This document shows, one piece after another, positions 24,181-32,767 of a stretch of 52,872 nt of DNA (its first letter is position 1; each line of letters begins with the position of its first letter). The stretch lies in assembly GCA_947466075.1 (NCBI GenBank), contig CANIBP010000048.1, positions 1-52,872 on the forward strand. Direction: 5' to 3'. The notes under the pieces were generated by a model that saw only the letters and a program-made list of their open reading frames with translations, did not search any database and was not told the DNA's origin. Source of the DNA: Verrucomicrobiaceae bacterium (GTDB taxonomy: Bacteria; Verrucomicrobiota; Verrucomicrobiia; Verrucomicrobiales; Verrucomicrobiaceae). Position numbers and translations under genes: made by a program.

Positions 24181-25074
24181 ATGGAACTCGACGGAGGCAT
24201 TAAGATTTACCTGCGAGAGATCGGCAAGACTGACTTGCTGACTCCCGACCAGGAGGTCGAGCTTGCCGAACGCATCAAACGTGGCGACCCCGAAGCCCGT
24301 TCGCACATGATTCGTGCGAACCTGCGACTCGTGGTGAAGATCGCCCAAGATTACGCCAACTACGGCCTGCCACTTCTCGACCTCATTTCCGAAGGTAACA
24401 TCGGCCTGATGAAGGCCGTGGAACGCTTCGACCCGAACAAGGGTGGCAAGCTTTCAACCTACGCTGCTTGGTGGATCAAACAGTCCATCAAGCGTGCCCT
24501 CGCCAATCAGTCCAAGACCATCCGCCTTCCTGTCCACATGGTGGACAAGATCAGCAAGATGCGCCGCGTCGCCATGGCGATGTCCGAAGAACTCGGTCGC
24601 GAACCGACTGACGACGAACTCTCCGAAGAAATCGGCATTGATCGTGCCAAGCTCAGCCAGCTCAAGGTCGCCTCCATGCGCCCTGCCTCGCTCGACGCGC
24701 CGATCAGCGACGACGACAGCACCGAGTTCGGCGAAATCGTCGGCGATGAAAACGCGCAGACGCCTTTCGACCTGCTCTCGCACAAGAACATGCACAGCCA
24801 GCTCGATGGCCTGCTGACCGTTCTCGACGAACGCGAACGCAAGATCATCGACGCCCGCTTCGGCCTTGCCGGCCAGAAGCCCCGCACGCTGGAAGAAGTC
24901 GGTCAGGAATTCGGTGTGACACGCGAACGTATTCGCCAGCTGCAAAACATCGCGCTGCGCAAGCTGCGCCGTGCCCTGCAGAAGAAGGAAGACCCGATTC
25001 CGAAGGCGCTACGCAATGCCGGTGGCAAGAAGAAGCGGAAGAAAGCCGCTGCTGCCGAAGCCGAGGACGAATAG
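24181..25074 (+). CDS. Sigma-70 family RNA polymerase factor, RpoD/RpoS-like
   Basis: A 297-aa sigma factor. It has region 1.2 (IKIYLREIGKTDLLTPDQEVELAERI), region 2 (LRLVVKIAQDYANYGLPLLDLISEGNIGLMKAVERFDP and the YAAWWIKQSIKRAL -10 recognition helix), region 3 (VHMVDKISKMRRVAMAMSEELGREPTDDE) and region 4 with the -35 HTH (LEEVGQEFGVTRERIRQLQNIALRKLRRAL). Region 1.1 and the large non-conserved insert of primary sigma factors are absent, which fits a group 2 factor, although a short primary factor cannot be excluded. The tail is Lys/Ala-rich. A strong terminator follows. Confidence 0.92.
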   Translation: MELDGGIKIYLREIGKTDLLTPDQEVELAERIKRGDPEARSHMIRANLRLVVKIAQDYANYGLPLLDLISEGNIGLMKAVERFDPNKGGKLSTYAAWWIKQSIKRALANQSKTIRLPVHMVDKISKMRRVAMAMSEELGREPTDDELSEEIGIDRAKLSQLKVASMRPASLDAPISDDDSTEFGEIVGDENAQTPFDLLSHKNMHSQLDGLLTVLDERERKIIDARFGLAGQKPRTLEEVGQEFGVTRERIRQLQNIALRKLRRALQKKEDPIPKALRNAGGKKKRKKAAAAEAEDE

Positions 25075-25090
25075 GATCCCAAGAATCACG

Positions 25091-25120
25091 AAGCCGGAGT
25101 CGCGAGACTCCGGCTTTTTT
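25091..25120 (+). terminator. Rho-independent terminator of sigma factor gene
   Basis: AAGCCGGAGTC (25091-25101) and its exact complement GACTCCGGCTT (25106-25116) form an 11-bp stem with the loop GCGA, followed by a T run to 25120. The convergent gene ends at 25119. Confidence 0.92.
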
Positions 25121-25703
25121 ATTTCTTCACCGGCAAAAACTGCACCGCATCGGCAATCACGACCTTGTCAGCCTCGGTGCCCTCATTCGACAGCCGCACC
25201 CAGCCAACGCGGCCCGCTTCAAAGCGGAACGTGCCCAGAGTGCGGAAGAGACGATCATGCTCGGGCTCTTGCTGCTGATTGATGCGCACCGTTGTGTCGC
25301 CATCCGCATGATGAATAGTCACCGGTGTCTTCGTCGAGCGCCGCGCATTGTAGCAATGCGCCAGCCGCACCTCATACCAGCCCGCCTTCGGTAGATCCGG
25401 CGTGAACGTCACCGATTTGGTCCCCTTCCCCGCCTTCATGTCATGTAAATAACCAAGTCCCACATAAGGCGGTGTGTGCGTCGAGTACTCCCACTCGCCG
25501 ACGAGTTCAGCGCTCGTTTCATCGACCACGATGCCCGGCAGCGTTATGGGATTCGCAACGATGAACTTCAACATCTCTGGCCGATCCACCTCGCCAGGTG
25601 CGTGTTTGTTCGGAAGAGCTTTTGGATGCGGTTTCAGTACCTCGGAGGCCATTGCGGCACCAAGGGTGATCAAAATCATCAAGGAAAGAACGCGTTGAGT
25701 CAT
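25119..25703 (-). CDS. Exported golvesin/xanthan-lyase-like domain protein
   Basis: A 194-aa protein with signal peptide MTQRVLSLMILITLGAAMAS. The body reads IVVDETSAELVGEWEYSTHTPPYVGLGYLHD, then TKSVTFTPDLPKAGWYEVRLAHC and TLGTFRFEAGRVGWVRLSNEGTEADKVVIADAVQFLP, the pattern of the golvesin C-terminal / xanthan-lyase-associated beta-sandwich domain. It probably binds a cell-surface or polysaccharide ligand. It follows the heme dehydrogenase gene; a GTG at 25724 overlapping that gene's stop (GTGA) is an alternative start. Confidence 0.78.
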   Translation of the reverse strand: MTQRVLSLMILITLGAAMASEVLKPHPKALPNKHAPGEVDRPEMLKFIVANPITLPGIVVDETSAELVGEWEYSTHTPPYVGLGYLHDMKAGKGTKSVTFTPDLPKAGWYEVRLAHCYNARRSTKTPVTIHHADGDTTVRINQQQEPEHDRLFRTLGTFRFEAGRVGWVRLSNEGTEADKVVIADAVQFLPVKK

Positions 25704-25720
25704 GGTGCAGTGATGTTCAA

Positions 25721-28700
25721 TCACTTCCCCGCCTTCTCATTCAACAAATACCCCAGCAAGTCGTTGAATGTCGCTTCATCGAGCGTCTGCCCAAACGTCG
25801 GTGGCATGAGGGAGATGGGAGAGACTTCGGTTTTGGCGATGTCCTTCTTGCCGATGCGGTGTTCTTTGCCGGTGGCGTCGGCGAGGAGGTGGATTTGGCC
25901 GAGTTCGGCTTTGAGGAAGCCGGCGAAGGTGCTGTCGTCCTTCAGAGTGAGCGTGTGGAGATGAAAGTGGGCATCGACGTTGCGATTGGGGTCGAGGATG
26001 TCTTCGCAAAGGCGTTCGGGGCCGCGTGCACCGATACCGTCGAGCTGCGGGCCGATGAGGCCGCCTTCGCCTTTGATTTGATGGCAGGCGGCGCAGTTCA
26101 TCTTGAAGACGTTGGCTCCAGTTTCGAGATCGGGCTTAGCTTTGGCAAAGGCGGCGACACGAGCAGCGATGAGGGTGTCGAGTTGTTTGCGTTGCTCGGG
26201 TGAAACGGGCAGCGGTGGTGGCGCGGGGCGTGGTGGAAGGTAAGCGGCGAGTTTTTCGCGCAACGCGGCCGGGGCGCTGTGCTGGAGCATGGTGGCGAGG
26301 GTTTTGAGGCTCTCGCGTGTGGTGTCGGCGCTTTGGAAATCATTCACGCTTACCACGGCGGGCTCGATGCGGGTGATGCCGAGCCAGGCGTAGGCCTTGC
26401 CATCATCGCCGTCGATGACTTCGAGTGTGATGGGTTTTCCAATGTGATCCTTGAGATCAAACTCGACTTGTTTGGCGATGTCGGAGCGCGGTGGGAAGGC
26501 GCTGGAGATGATTTGGCCTGTCTTGGCTTCGCGGAGGTGAATGACGTTTTTGGCGTGCGGCTCGGCTTTCGGCGGACCGCGATGGCCGTTGATCCAGAGA
26601 GCAAGCTTGGCCGGCGCGGTGAAGGTGATCGACTTCAGCGTGCCAGTGCGGCTTTCTTCATCACCGCCGCCTTTGGCAATGCTTTGCAGGACGGGGGCCT
26701 CGGTGCCATCGCTGAGCTTGCGAGGCTGAATGGTCCATTTTGCGTCGCCGAGAGTTGTCCAGCTGGGTGTTGGCTTGGTGGTGGTAGAATTGAGAAGCCG
26801 CGTGGCGAGTTCTTGTGCCCAGGCGAGGAGTTCGGGCGGCGGAGGCGTGCCGCGCTCGGCTATGCTTTCAGAGATGGCTTGGATGGTGGAGACTTGTTGT
26901 GAGGTGTTGGGCTGATCCCTGACCCCGGAGTTGGTCTTGGTCTTGGCGTTGTCAGGGGCGGGGAGAGGGAGAGTTGCTTGGCGGGCGAGCGAGATGGCTT
27001 CGAGCAAGAGAGCGGGGTCACCGTGGCGGGCGATGTGGGCGAGCCTACGGGCCTTTGAAGTCTGGTCCTGCGCCAAGTAGGAACTAAATTTGAAGAGCCA
27101 TGAGCTCGCCTCGGCTTGAGACAGTGAGAGCAAAATGAGCTCCATTTCGGCGGGGAAGACATGTGATGGCAGCGGAACAGCCCCAATAGGGAGCAGTTCG
27201 ATCAGGCCGGAGGAATTCACAAATAGGTCTCGTTCACTGACCAAACAGGCATGACGAAGAACGGAGTCATCTGAATCAGCAACACGATTGCGAATGTCAT
27301 GAAGCTGAACAAGGGCTTCAAATCGCAGTTTCGCATCAGGATCTAAATTTCGTAGTGCGAGTGTGCGGGCTAGTTGAACCGGTGGCGAATCTTCCTGGGT
27401 TTTGAATGGATCCCATTCCAGTTCCGGCGGAATGACTTTGAGTGGAGGACCTGCTTCGAGGTCTCGCAGACGACGAATTCGGGCTACATCAGGATCACCC
27501 GCCGCATTCACGCGTGGCTTGTTGTCCCTTTTCACTACCCGCCAGATCCGCCCGCGTTCTTTGTCTCGTCCTGGATGATCGAGCGGCACTTCGTAGTGGC
27601 CGATGATCTTGTTGTAGAAGTCGGCGATGTAGAGGGCGTTGTCGGGACCAAGTTGGAGATCGACGGGGCGGAACCAAGGGTCATCGCTGGTGAGGAAGTC
27701 GGGCTGCTCGTTGGCCTCTGGCGTGGAGCCGGTGAAGGTAACCTTGTCGTGGTTCACGCGCGAGGTGACGCAGTTGCCGACGAAGGTGTGATCATCCCAC
27801 TCCGGGCCCCACACGCCGCCGTCGATGTAAACGATGCCGCAGATGCCGGTGGAGCCGTGGCTGTGCTCGCACATCACGGGCGCGAAACCGAGGCCATCGT
27901 CCGGCTTGCCAAAGCTCGGATAGTGGGCACCACGAATGAGCTGATAAATGGGCGAGCTATGGCAGTCGGCGCTGTAGAGATTGCCGTAGCGGTCCCAACA
28001 CAGGCCAAATGGGTTTACTTGGCCGTGTGTCCACGGTTCGACACGTGAACCGTCGGGTTTGAAGCGGAAGACGTTGCCGCTGTGGAGTTCGAGGGTGCTG
28101 CCGTCCTTCGCATTGAAGTGGCTGGTGTTGTTGAAGCCGTGCGTGGCATAAACCCAGCCGTCGAGACCGAGGCGGAAGCTGCTGCACATGCCGTGGGTGT
28201 CTTTTTCATAACCAAGCGGGCCGAAGAGAACTTCACGATGGTCGGCGATGTCATCGCCATCCGTGTCGGCGAAGTACCAGATGTTCGGGATGCTCCAGGC
28301 GATGCAGCCGGCTTTGTGCTCCGGTTTGTGCCAAGGGAGGACGCCGGTGGGGATGTTCAGTTCGTTGGCGAAGTCGGTGACTTTGTCGGCGCGGCCGTCG
28401 CCGTCGGTGTCTTCGAGGATTTTGATAGCATCGCGGCTGCCTTTGACGTTCGTGCCTTGCGGATCGGACCAGCGTGATTTTTCGGCGGCGTAGGGGTACT
28501 CGACGGTGGAGGAGACCCACAAGCGGCCACGGGCGTCGAAGGCGATGTTGATCGGCTTGTTGATCTGCGGCTCGCTGGCGAAGAGCTGGACCTCGAAGCC
28601 TGGCGGCACATGAAAACCGGCGCGTTCCTGTTCCGGTGTCAGCGCATCGGTTTCGCGAATGAGGCGAAGTTTTTCCTCGGCGGCATGAAGCGTGAAGGTG

Positions 28701-28738
28701 AGAGCTGAAGCGGCGACAAAGCAGCGGAGGAAATGCAT
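25721..28738 (-). CDS. PVC-type membrane-bound dehydrogenase with c-type heme domain
   Basis: A protein of about 1005 aa with signal peptide MHFLRCFVAASALTFTLHAAEE. The N-terminal part (GFEVQLFASEPQINKPINIAFDARGRLWVSSTVEYPY; ILEDTDGDGRADKVTDFA) is the beta-propeller dehydrogenase domain typical of Planctomycetes and Verrucomicrobia. A HEAT-like helical region and a sugar-binding-like module follow, and a c-type heme site NCAACHQ lies about 125 residues before the end. It likely oxidises a sugar or alcohol in the periplasm and passes electrons to the heme. ATG at 28738 is chosen for the signal peptide; the frame extends to 28864. Confidence 0.88.
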   Translation of the reverse strand: MHFLRCFVAASALTFTLHAAEEKLRLIRETDALTPEQERAGFHVPPGFEVQLFASEPQINKPINIAFDARGRLWVSSTVEYPYAAEKSRWSDPQGTNVKGSRDAIKILEDTDGDGRADKVTDFANELNIPTGVLPWHKPEHKAGCIAWSIPNIWYFADTDGDDIADHREVLFGPLGYEKDTHGMCSSFRLGLDGWVYATHGFNNTSHFNAKDGSTLELHSGNVFRFKPDGSRVEPWTHGQVNPFGLCWDRYGNLYSADCHSSPIYQLIRGAHYPSFGKPDDGLGFAPVMCEHSHGSTGICGIVYIDGGVWGPEWDDHTFVGNCVTSRVNHDKVTFTGSTPEANEQPDFLTSDDPWFRPVDLQLGPDNALYIADFYNKIIGHYEVPLDHPGRDKERGRIWRVVKRDNKPRVNAAGDPDVARIRRLRDLEAGPPLKVIPPELEWDPFKTQEDSPPVQLARTLALRNLDPDAKLRFEALVQLHDIRNRVADSDDSVLRHACLVSERDLFVNSSGLIELLPIGAVPLPSHVFPAEMELILLSLSQAEASSWLFKFSSYLAQDQTSKARRLAHIARHGDPALLLEAISLARQATLPLPAPDNAKTKTNSGVRDQPNTSQQVSTIQAISESIAERGTPPPPELLAWAQELATRLLNSTTTKPTPSWTTLGDAKWTIQPRKLSDGTEAPVLQSIAKGGGDEESRTGTLKSITFTAPAKLALWINGHRGPPKAEPHAKNVIHLREAKTGQIISSAFPPRSDIAKQVEFDLKDHIGKPITLEVIDGDDGKAYAWLGITRIEPAVVSVNDFQSADTTRESLKTLATMLQHSAPAALREKLAAYLPPRPAPPPLPVSPEQRKQLDTLIAARVAAFAKAKPDLETGANVFKMNCAACHQIKGEGGLIGPQLDGIGARGPERLCEDILDPNRNVDAHFHLHTLTLKDDSTFAGFLKAELGQIHLLADATGKEHRIGKKDIAKTEVSPISLMPPTFGQTLDEATFNDLLGYLLNEKAGK

Positions 28739-28799
28739 GCAGGCATTACAACGCAGGCGGCGGTGCTCCTTCAAGCATTTGCTGAGTGCCTGAATCGGA

Positions 28800-29228
28800 T
28801 CAATCCACCGCACAGCTGCCGGTGTCGCATGAAACATGGGACACTTCCTCGCGCAGCGCATCATCGCTCCGCAAGCGCAGCAGATGCGAAAGGCTGATGC
28901 GGTTGCTGGAGATCCAATGCACCACGCGGCGGGCGATCTGCTGCATGCCGGGGCTGGCGAGCCGCAGTGACCACTCGCGATACTCGCGCAAGGCCCACAG
29001 GCATGTCACCCAGGCTCCCGCGCCCTGCCAGAGCGATCCGTCATCGCCCATGACAACGATTTCCTGATCGGCGCGAAGGTTCGGAAGATCAGGGCAACGT
29101 TTCTGCGCTTGTTCGGAGTCGTAGGGCATGAAATCGAGATGAACGTAAGCAGCCTGGTCGAGCATCCAGCGCCGAAAGCGCGAGCAGAGGCCGCAATGGG
29201 CATCGTAGAAGATCGTGAGGGTGTTCAT
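28800..29228 (-). CDS. DCC-family thiol-disulfide protein (DUF393)
   Basis: A 142-aa protein beginning MNTLTIFYDAHCGLCSRFRRWM, the defining DxxCxxC motif of the DUF393 'thiol-disulfide oxidoreductase DCC' family, followed by a middle segment LPNLRADQEIVVMGDDGSLWQGAGAW. A redox role is likely. The C-terminus is Cys-containing (SHVSCDTGSCAVD). Its ATG overlaps the stop of the preceding membrane-protein gene by four bases, so it is the last gene of the GbsR-regulated set. Confidence 0.88.
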   Translation of the reverse strand: MNTLTIFYDAHCGLCSRFRRWMLDQAAYVHLDFMPYDSEQAQKRCPDLPNLRADQEIVVMGDDGSLWQGAGAWVTCLWALREYREWSLRLASPGMQQIARRVVHWISSNRISLSHLLRLRSDDALREEVSHVSCDTGSCAVD

Positions 29229-29692
29229 GGGGATGCTGGTGCTTGGGGTTTGTCCATGCGTGCACGGACGTATGCAGCAACGCTGCCGGTCGCGCAGGTG
29301 CCGAGGGCGTAGGGCAGTGCGGCTTTGTCGAGAGTGCGCCACACACCTTCGACCAACCCGTGAGACGCAATTTCAAACCAGGCGACGTAGCCAAAGATGG
29401 CAGCCACAAGGGTAAAGCTCACAAGGAGGCCGCACCGTGCTGCTACCAGCGGTTGACGCAGGCGCGAGGTGTTGCTCACGAAAAGATCGCTTGGCAGGAA
29501 GATCACCAGCCATGTGATCAAGACAACTATTCCTGTGAATGTGCCTATCATCATGAAATCGGCCCCCCTGAGACTGGAACCCGGCTTTAAAAGAATCGGA
29601 ATCGCTCCCACCCACCAGGCGATGTTGCACGCGACCCAGCCGCACAACATCGCGAGGAACGAGAGCTTCACTTTGCGAAGGAAGTTTTTCAT
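29225..29692 (-). CDS. Membrane protein, tandem paralogue 2
   Basis: A 155-aa protein of unknown function with about four membrane segments (AMLCGWVACNIAWWVGAIPILL; MIGTFTGIVVLITWLVIFLP; CGLLVSFTLVAAIFGYVAW; a weaker one near ALPYALGTCATGSVAAYV). It closely resembles the protein of the preceding gene at both ends (MKNFLRKVKLSFLAMLCGW; LPYALGTCATGSVAAYVRAR), so the two arose by tandem duplication. Start and stop overlap both neighbours by four bases. Confidence 0.75.
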   Translation of the reverse strand: MKNFLRKVKLSFLAMLCGWVACNIAWWVGAIPILLKPGSSLRGADFMMIGTFTGIVVLITWLVIFLPSDLFVSNTSRLRQPLVAARCGLLVSFTLVAAIFGYVAWFEIASHGLVEGVWRTLDKAALPYALGTCATGSVAAYVRARMDKPQAPASP

Positions 29693-30180
29693 GGCTTGTC
29701 ATGATGGTGCTGCGCATGGGGTGAGTCCCATCTTGCGCGGACATATGCGGCGACGGTGCCGGTGGCGCAGGTTCCGAGCACGTAGGGCAGGGCGGCTAGG
29801 CTCCAGGTGGCACGGATGCCATCGACGAGGCCCCAGCGACTGACATCATTCCACGCGAAGGCCACGAAGGCCGCCAGCACGATGGCAAAGGCGGCGAGGA
29901 AGCCACAGCCAGCCGCCGTGCGTGACCGACGCAATCGCGAGGCATCGTTCACGCAAAGATCGACCGGCAAGAAAATCGCCAGCCAGGCCATGCCGATCAC
30001 GATTGCAGTGCAGATGGCGACGGCGAGGGCGAATAGAAGGGATTGTTTGAGATTCGCATGCTGGACCGACGCGAGGTCCATTCTTGGAATCGCTCCCACC
30101 CACCACGCGATGTTGCACGCTAACCAGCCGCACAACATCGCGAGGAACGAGAGCTTCACTTTGCGAAGGAAGGTTTTCAC
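29689..30180 (-). CDS. Membrane protein, tandem paralogue 1
   Basis: A 163-aa paralogue of the next gene. The N-terminus MKTFLRKVKLSFLAMLCGWLACNIAWWVGAIP and the C-terminal ALPYVLGTCATGTVAAYVRARWD are nearly identical between the two, while the middle has diverged. It has about four membrane segments and a His-rich tail (SPHAQHHHDKP). Function unknown. It overlaps both neighbouring genes by four bases. Confidence 0.75.
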   Translation of the reverse strand: MKTFLRKVKLSFLAMLCGWLACNIAWWVGAIPRMDLASVQHANLKQSLLFALAVAICTAIVIGMAWLAIFLPVDLCVNDASRLRRSRTAAGCGFLAAFAIVLAAFVAFAWNDVSRWGLVDGIRATWSLAALPYVLGTCATGTVAAYVRARWDSPHAQHHHDKP

Positions 30181-30593
30181 AGCGTGTCGAGGATGTCGTG
30201 GGCTTTGCTGATGCGATGCATCGGCGGAATCGGTGGTGGCAGGTTCACAAGCGTGGCGCGGCGGCGCATCTTGGTGAAGACGTAGAGGTTGAAGAAGTGC
30301 ATGCCGCCGAGCACCAGCAGCACGACGCCCATTTTGCCGCTAAGCGCCTCGAAGACGCCTTGAGCGCCGACGATTTCGTCCACCGTTTTGAGATACAGCG
30401 ATACGAAGCCGATGTTCATGAGGTAGAAGCCGACAACGAGCAGGTGATTGACGCTGTCGGCGAGTTCGGTATTCCCGTGGAAGCACTCGACGAGGAAGAT
30501 TCGGCCGTTTTTGTGAAGTGTTTTGGCCACCCAGATGGTCAGGGCGACGGCAAGTGCGAGGTAGAGGCAGTAGGTGATGACGGTTTCGTTCAT
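30177..30593 (-). CDS. Membrane protein of unknown function
   Basis: A 138-aa protein with three membrane segments (ITYCLYLALAVALTIWVAK; HLLVVGFYLMNIGFVSLYL; MGVVLLVLGGMHFFNLYVF) and a Pro-rich cytoplasmic tail. The segment FLVECFHGNTELADSVNHLLVVGFYLMNIG is distinctive, but I cannot assign a family name. It begins the membrane-protein run downstream of the GbsR regulator, 67 bases after it, with a candidate operator (30624-30643) in that gap. Confidence 0.75.
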   Translation of the reverse strand: MNETVITYCLYLALAVALTIWVAKTLHKNGRIFLVECFHGNTELADSVNHLLVVGFYLMNIGFVSLYLKTVDEIVGAQGVFEALSGKMGVVLLVLGGMHFFNLYVFTKMRRRATLVNLPPPIPPMHRISKAHDILDTL

Positions 30594-30623
30594 AGTGTTG
30601 TGTGGTTTGAGTTTTGTTCTGTA

Positions 30624-30643
30624 GTTTCAGGAATTACCGAAAC
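30624..30643. promoter_or_regulatory. Candidate GbsR operator, site 2
   Basis: The 20-base imperfect palindrome GTTTCAGGAATTACCGAAAC lies between the regulator gene and the membrane-protein genes. It shares AATTACCGAAA with the site upstream of the regulator (31193-31212: AAATACCGAAA). The function as a regulator binding site is inferred from this repetition. Confidence 0.45.
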
Positions 30644-30660
30644 ATAAAGTCATGAAAAGA

Positions 30661-31182
30661 TCAGCCGAGGAGGCGCATGGCCCACTGGAGGGCGGAGGCG
30701 TGCTTCATGGTGATCACGGTGTCGGCGACTTTGACGCCAAAGCTGAGGAATTCGTCGAGGTCCTTCATCTGCTGGTGGAACTCGCGCCCAGGCCCAGCGG
30801 CCTCGTCCTTCGTGCGGTCGGCGCAATCACGCAGCAGGTGAATAGCGGGCTCGATCTCGCGGCGTTTGCGCTCCTTCGAGATGGTGATGAAAATCTTCCA
30901 CACATCCTTCTCGGCCTCGAAGTACTCCTTGCGGTCGCCCTTCCGAGTGATGATACGCACGAGGTTCCAGCCGACGAGATCCTTGAGGTTCGTATGGGCG
31001 TTGCCGCGGCTGATTTCGAGCTTTTCCATGACCTCGTCCGTGCACATCGGCTCCGGGGCAGTCATGAGCAGGGCGTGAATCTGGGCCATCGTGCGGTTGA
31101 TGCCCCACTGCGTGCCGAACGAGCCCCACTGGGCCACGAATTCCTCGCGAGCTTTTTCCCAGGGTGGTAGTTCCTTGTTCAC
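30661..31182 (-). CDS. GbsR/MarR-type transcriptional regulator
   Basis: A 173-aa winged-helix regulator of the GbsR family: WGINRTMAQIHALLMTAPEPMCTDEVMEKLEISRGNAHTNLKDLVGWNLVRIITRKGDRKEYFEAE is the DNA-binding domain, followed by a helical C-terminal part. Family members control osmolyte uptake or membrane-related genes. Its start is a GTG at 31182. Downstream, with a 67-base gap, lie three membrane-protein genes and the DCC gene, all overlapping, which are its likely targets. Confidence 0.88.
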   Translation of the reverse strand: MNKELPPWEKAREEFVAQWGSFGTQWGINRTMAQIHALLMTAPEPMCTDEVMEKLEISRGNAHTNLKDLVGWNLVRIITRKGDRKEYFEAEKDVWKIFITISKERKRREIEPAIHLLRDCADRTKDEAAGPGREFHQQMKDLDEFLSFGVKVADTVITMKHASALQWAMRLLG

Positions 31183-31192
31183 GGTTTCACTA

Positions 31193-31212
31193 GAAACTGA
31201 AAATACCGAAAG
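31193..31212. promoter_or_regulatory. Candidate GbsR operator, site 1
   Basis: GAAACTGAAAATACCGAAAG lies just upstream of the regulator's GTG start and shares AAATACCGAAA with the second site (30624-30643). A nearby GTTTC/GAAAC inverted pair (31184-31197) adds to the dyad character. Autoregulation is inferred. Confidence 0.4.
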
Positions 31213-31240
31213 GCAAGCTGGGATTCTAATTTTCTCGTAA

Positions 31241-31894
31241 TTACGGGCTCAAGCGCACCTTCACCCACACGCCGCCCTCTTTGCGATAGCGGATGCGATC
31301 ATGCAGCCTGCTCACACGGCCCTGCCAGAACTCCATTTCATCCGGCAGCAGCGTGTAACCACCCCAATGCGGCGGGCAGGGCACCTGACCTTCGGGATAT
31401 TTCGTCCTCAGCTCGGCATCGCGCTGCTCTAGCCACTCGCGACTAGGAATCACGACGCTTTGATCCGACACCCAGGCACCGATTTGATGTCCATGAGGCC
31501 GACTGGCGAAGTACTTCTGTGCATCGGCATGATCGAGCTTCGAAATCGTGCCCTTCATACAAACTTGATGATGGCGGTCCGTCCAAAGGAAACAGGCAGC
31601 GGCACGCGCATCGGCGGCGATCTCCTTGCCCTTCCGGCTCTCGTAGTTCGTGTAGAAATGAAAGCCACGTTCGTCGATACCCTTTAACAGCACGGTGCGT
31701 ACGGTCGGTGTGCCATCGAGACCGTTCGTGGCCAGGCTCATCGCATTGGGCTCCGGTAAACGGTGCGAGAGGGCATCGTTGATCCAATGCGTGAACAGCT
31801 CCACCGGATCGGCTGGAGCGCTATGTTCATCGAGTTCGCCCTGGTCGTAACTCACGCGCAGGTCGGGCAGGTTCGGTTTGTCAGTGGGAATCAT
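31241..31894 (-). CDS. pdxH: Pyridoxamine 5'-phosphate oxidase
   Basis: A 217-aa FMN enzyme that makes pyridoxal 5'-phosphate. Family signs are AMSLATNGLDGTPTVRTVLLKGIDERGFHFYTNYESRKGKEI (FMN/PLP binding), FLWTDRHHQVCMKG, YFASRPHGHQIGAWVSDQS, HWGGYTLLPDEMEFWQGRVSRLHDR and the R-x-L ending VRLSP. Full length. Several PLP enzymes occur in the window (AvtA, D-threonine-aldolase-like). Confidence 0.96.
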   Translation of the reverse strand: MIPTDKPNLPDLRVSYDQGELDEHSAPADPVELFTHWINDALSHRLPEPNAMSLATNGLDGTPTVRTVLLKGIDERGFHFYTNYESRKGKEIAADARAAACFLWTDRHHQVCMKGTISKLDHADAQKYFASRPHGHQIGAWVSDQSVVIPSREWLEQRDAELRTKYPEGQVPCPPHWGGYTLLPDEMEFWQGRVSRLHDRIRYRKEGGVWVKVRLSP

Positions 31895-31967
31895 ACGGGT
31901 TAGATGAAACGCGTGCCACAGGGCATCTGCTACGCCAGCTTTGGCCTTTTACGCACTCTTTTGCCCC

Positions 31968-32525
31968 ATGTCATCCTCCGTTACCGGTGTCATCCACGAT
32001 CTTGAACGCATACTGCTCTCGCCGGAGGAAATTCATGCGCGTGTGCGAGAGATGGCGGTGCGCTTAAATAATGAGATGGCAGGCAAAGTCGTTACCGTTG
32101 TGGCGCTGATGGATGGCGCGTTATTCTTCGTCGCTGATTTACTGCGCCAGCTCGAACTGCCCGTGCGCATGCACACACTCAGCGCCAGCAGCTATCAGGG
32201 CGGCACCGCCACCACCGGTGAGGTGAAGGTGAACTGGCCCGTCGGCGTCGATCTGCGCGATCAAGACGTGCTCCTGCTCGATGACATCCTCGACACCGGC
32301 TTCACGCTCAGCGTGATCTCCGAACGCATCCTCGCCCAGCGGCCCGCCTCGTTGCGCACCTGCGTCCTACTCAGTAAACGCCGCCAGCGCCTGCGTGAAG
32401 TGCCGCTCGATGACGCCGGCTTCGAAATCGACGATGAGTTCGTCGTCGGCTACGGCATGGATTACATGGGCCGCTTCCGCAATCTGCCCTGCATCGGCAT
32501 CTTGAACCCCAACAAGCCGTCATGA
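31968..32525 (+). CDS. hpt: Hypoxanthine phosphoribosyltransferase
   Basis: A 185-aa type I phosphoribosyltransferase for purine salvage. It carries VVALMDGALFFVADLLRQL, the PRPP-binding signature DVLLLDDILDTGFTLS and, at the end, the DEFVVGYGMDYMGRFRNLPCIGIL motif of HPRTs. The ATG at 31968 was preferred to an upstream TTG. The stop overlaps the start of the MoaD-like gene by four bases. Confidence 0.94.
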   Translation: MSSSVTGVIHDLERILLSPEEIHARVREMAVRLNNEMAGKVVTVVALMDGALFFVADLLRQLELPVRMHTLSASSYQGGTATTGEVKVNWPVGVDLRDQDVLLLDDILDTGFTLSVISERILAQRPASLRTCVLLSKRRQRLREVPLDDAGFEIDDEFVVGYGMDYMGRFRNLPCIGILNPNKPS

Positions 32526-32767
32526 AGCTGCGCGTGCTGTTCTTCTCCGTGCTGCGCGACATCACCGGCACCGATGAAATCGTGCTCGAACTGCCCGCAG
32601 GCAGCACGATGGCCGATCTGCTGCTTCAAGTCGAATCCCGCTGGCCCAAGCTGCGCGACTGGCAAAACAGCCTGCTCCTCGCACTCGATCAAACCTATGT
32701 GAAGCGTGATACCGTGCTCCACGACGGCGCCGAAGTCGCGATCATGCCGCCTGTGCAAGGTGGCTAA
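32522..32767 (+). CDS. moaD: MoaD/ThiS-family sulfur carrier protein
   Basis: An 81-aa ubiquitin-fold protein: MKLRVLFFSVLRDITGTDEIVLELPAG, then HDGAEVAIMPPVQGG with the C-terminal Gly-Gly needed for adenylation and thiocarboxylation. It would donate sulfur to molybdopterin. Other moa genes are not in the window. It is coupled to hpt by a four-base overlap, and its end overlaps the convergent DUF1801 gene by four bases. Confidence 0.88.
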   Translation: MKLRVLFFSVLRDITGTDEIVLELPAGSTMADLLLQVESRWPKLRDWQNSLLLALDQTYVKRDTVLHDGAEVAIMPPVQGG

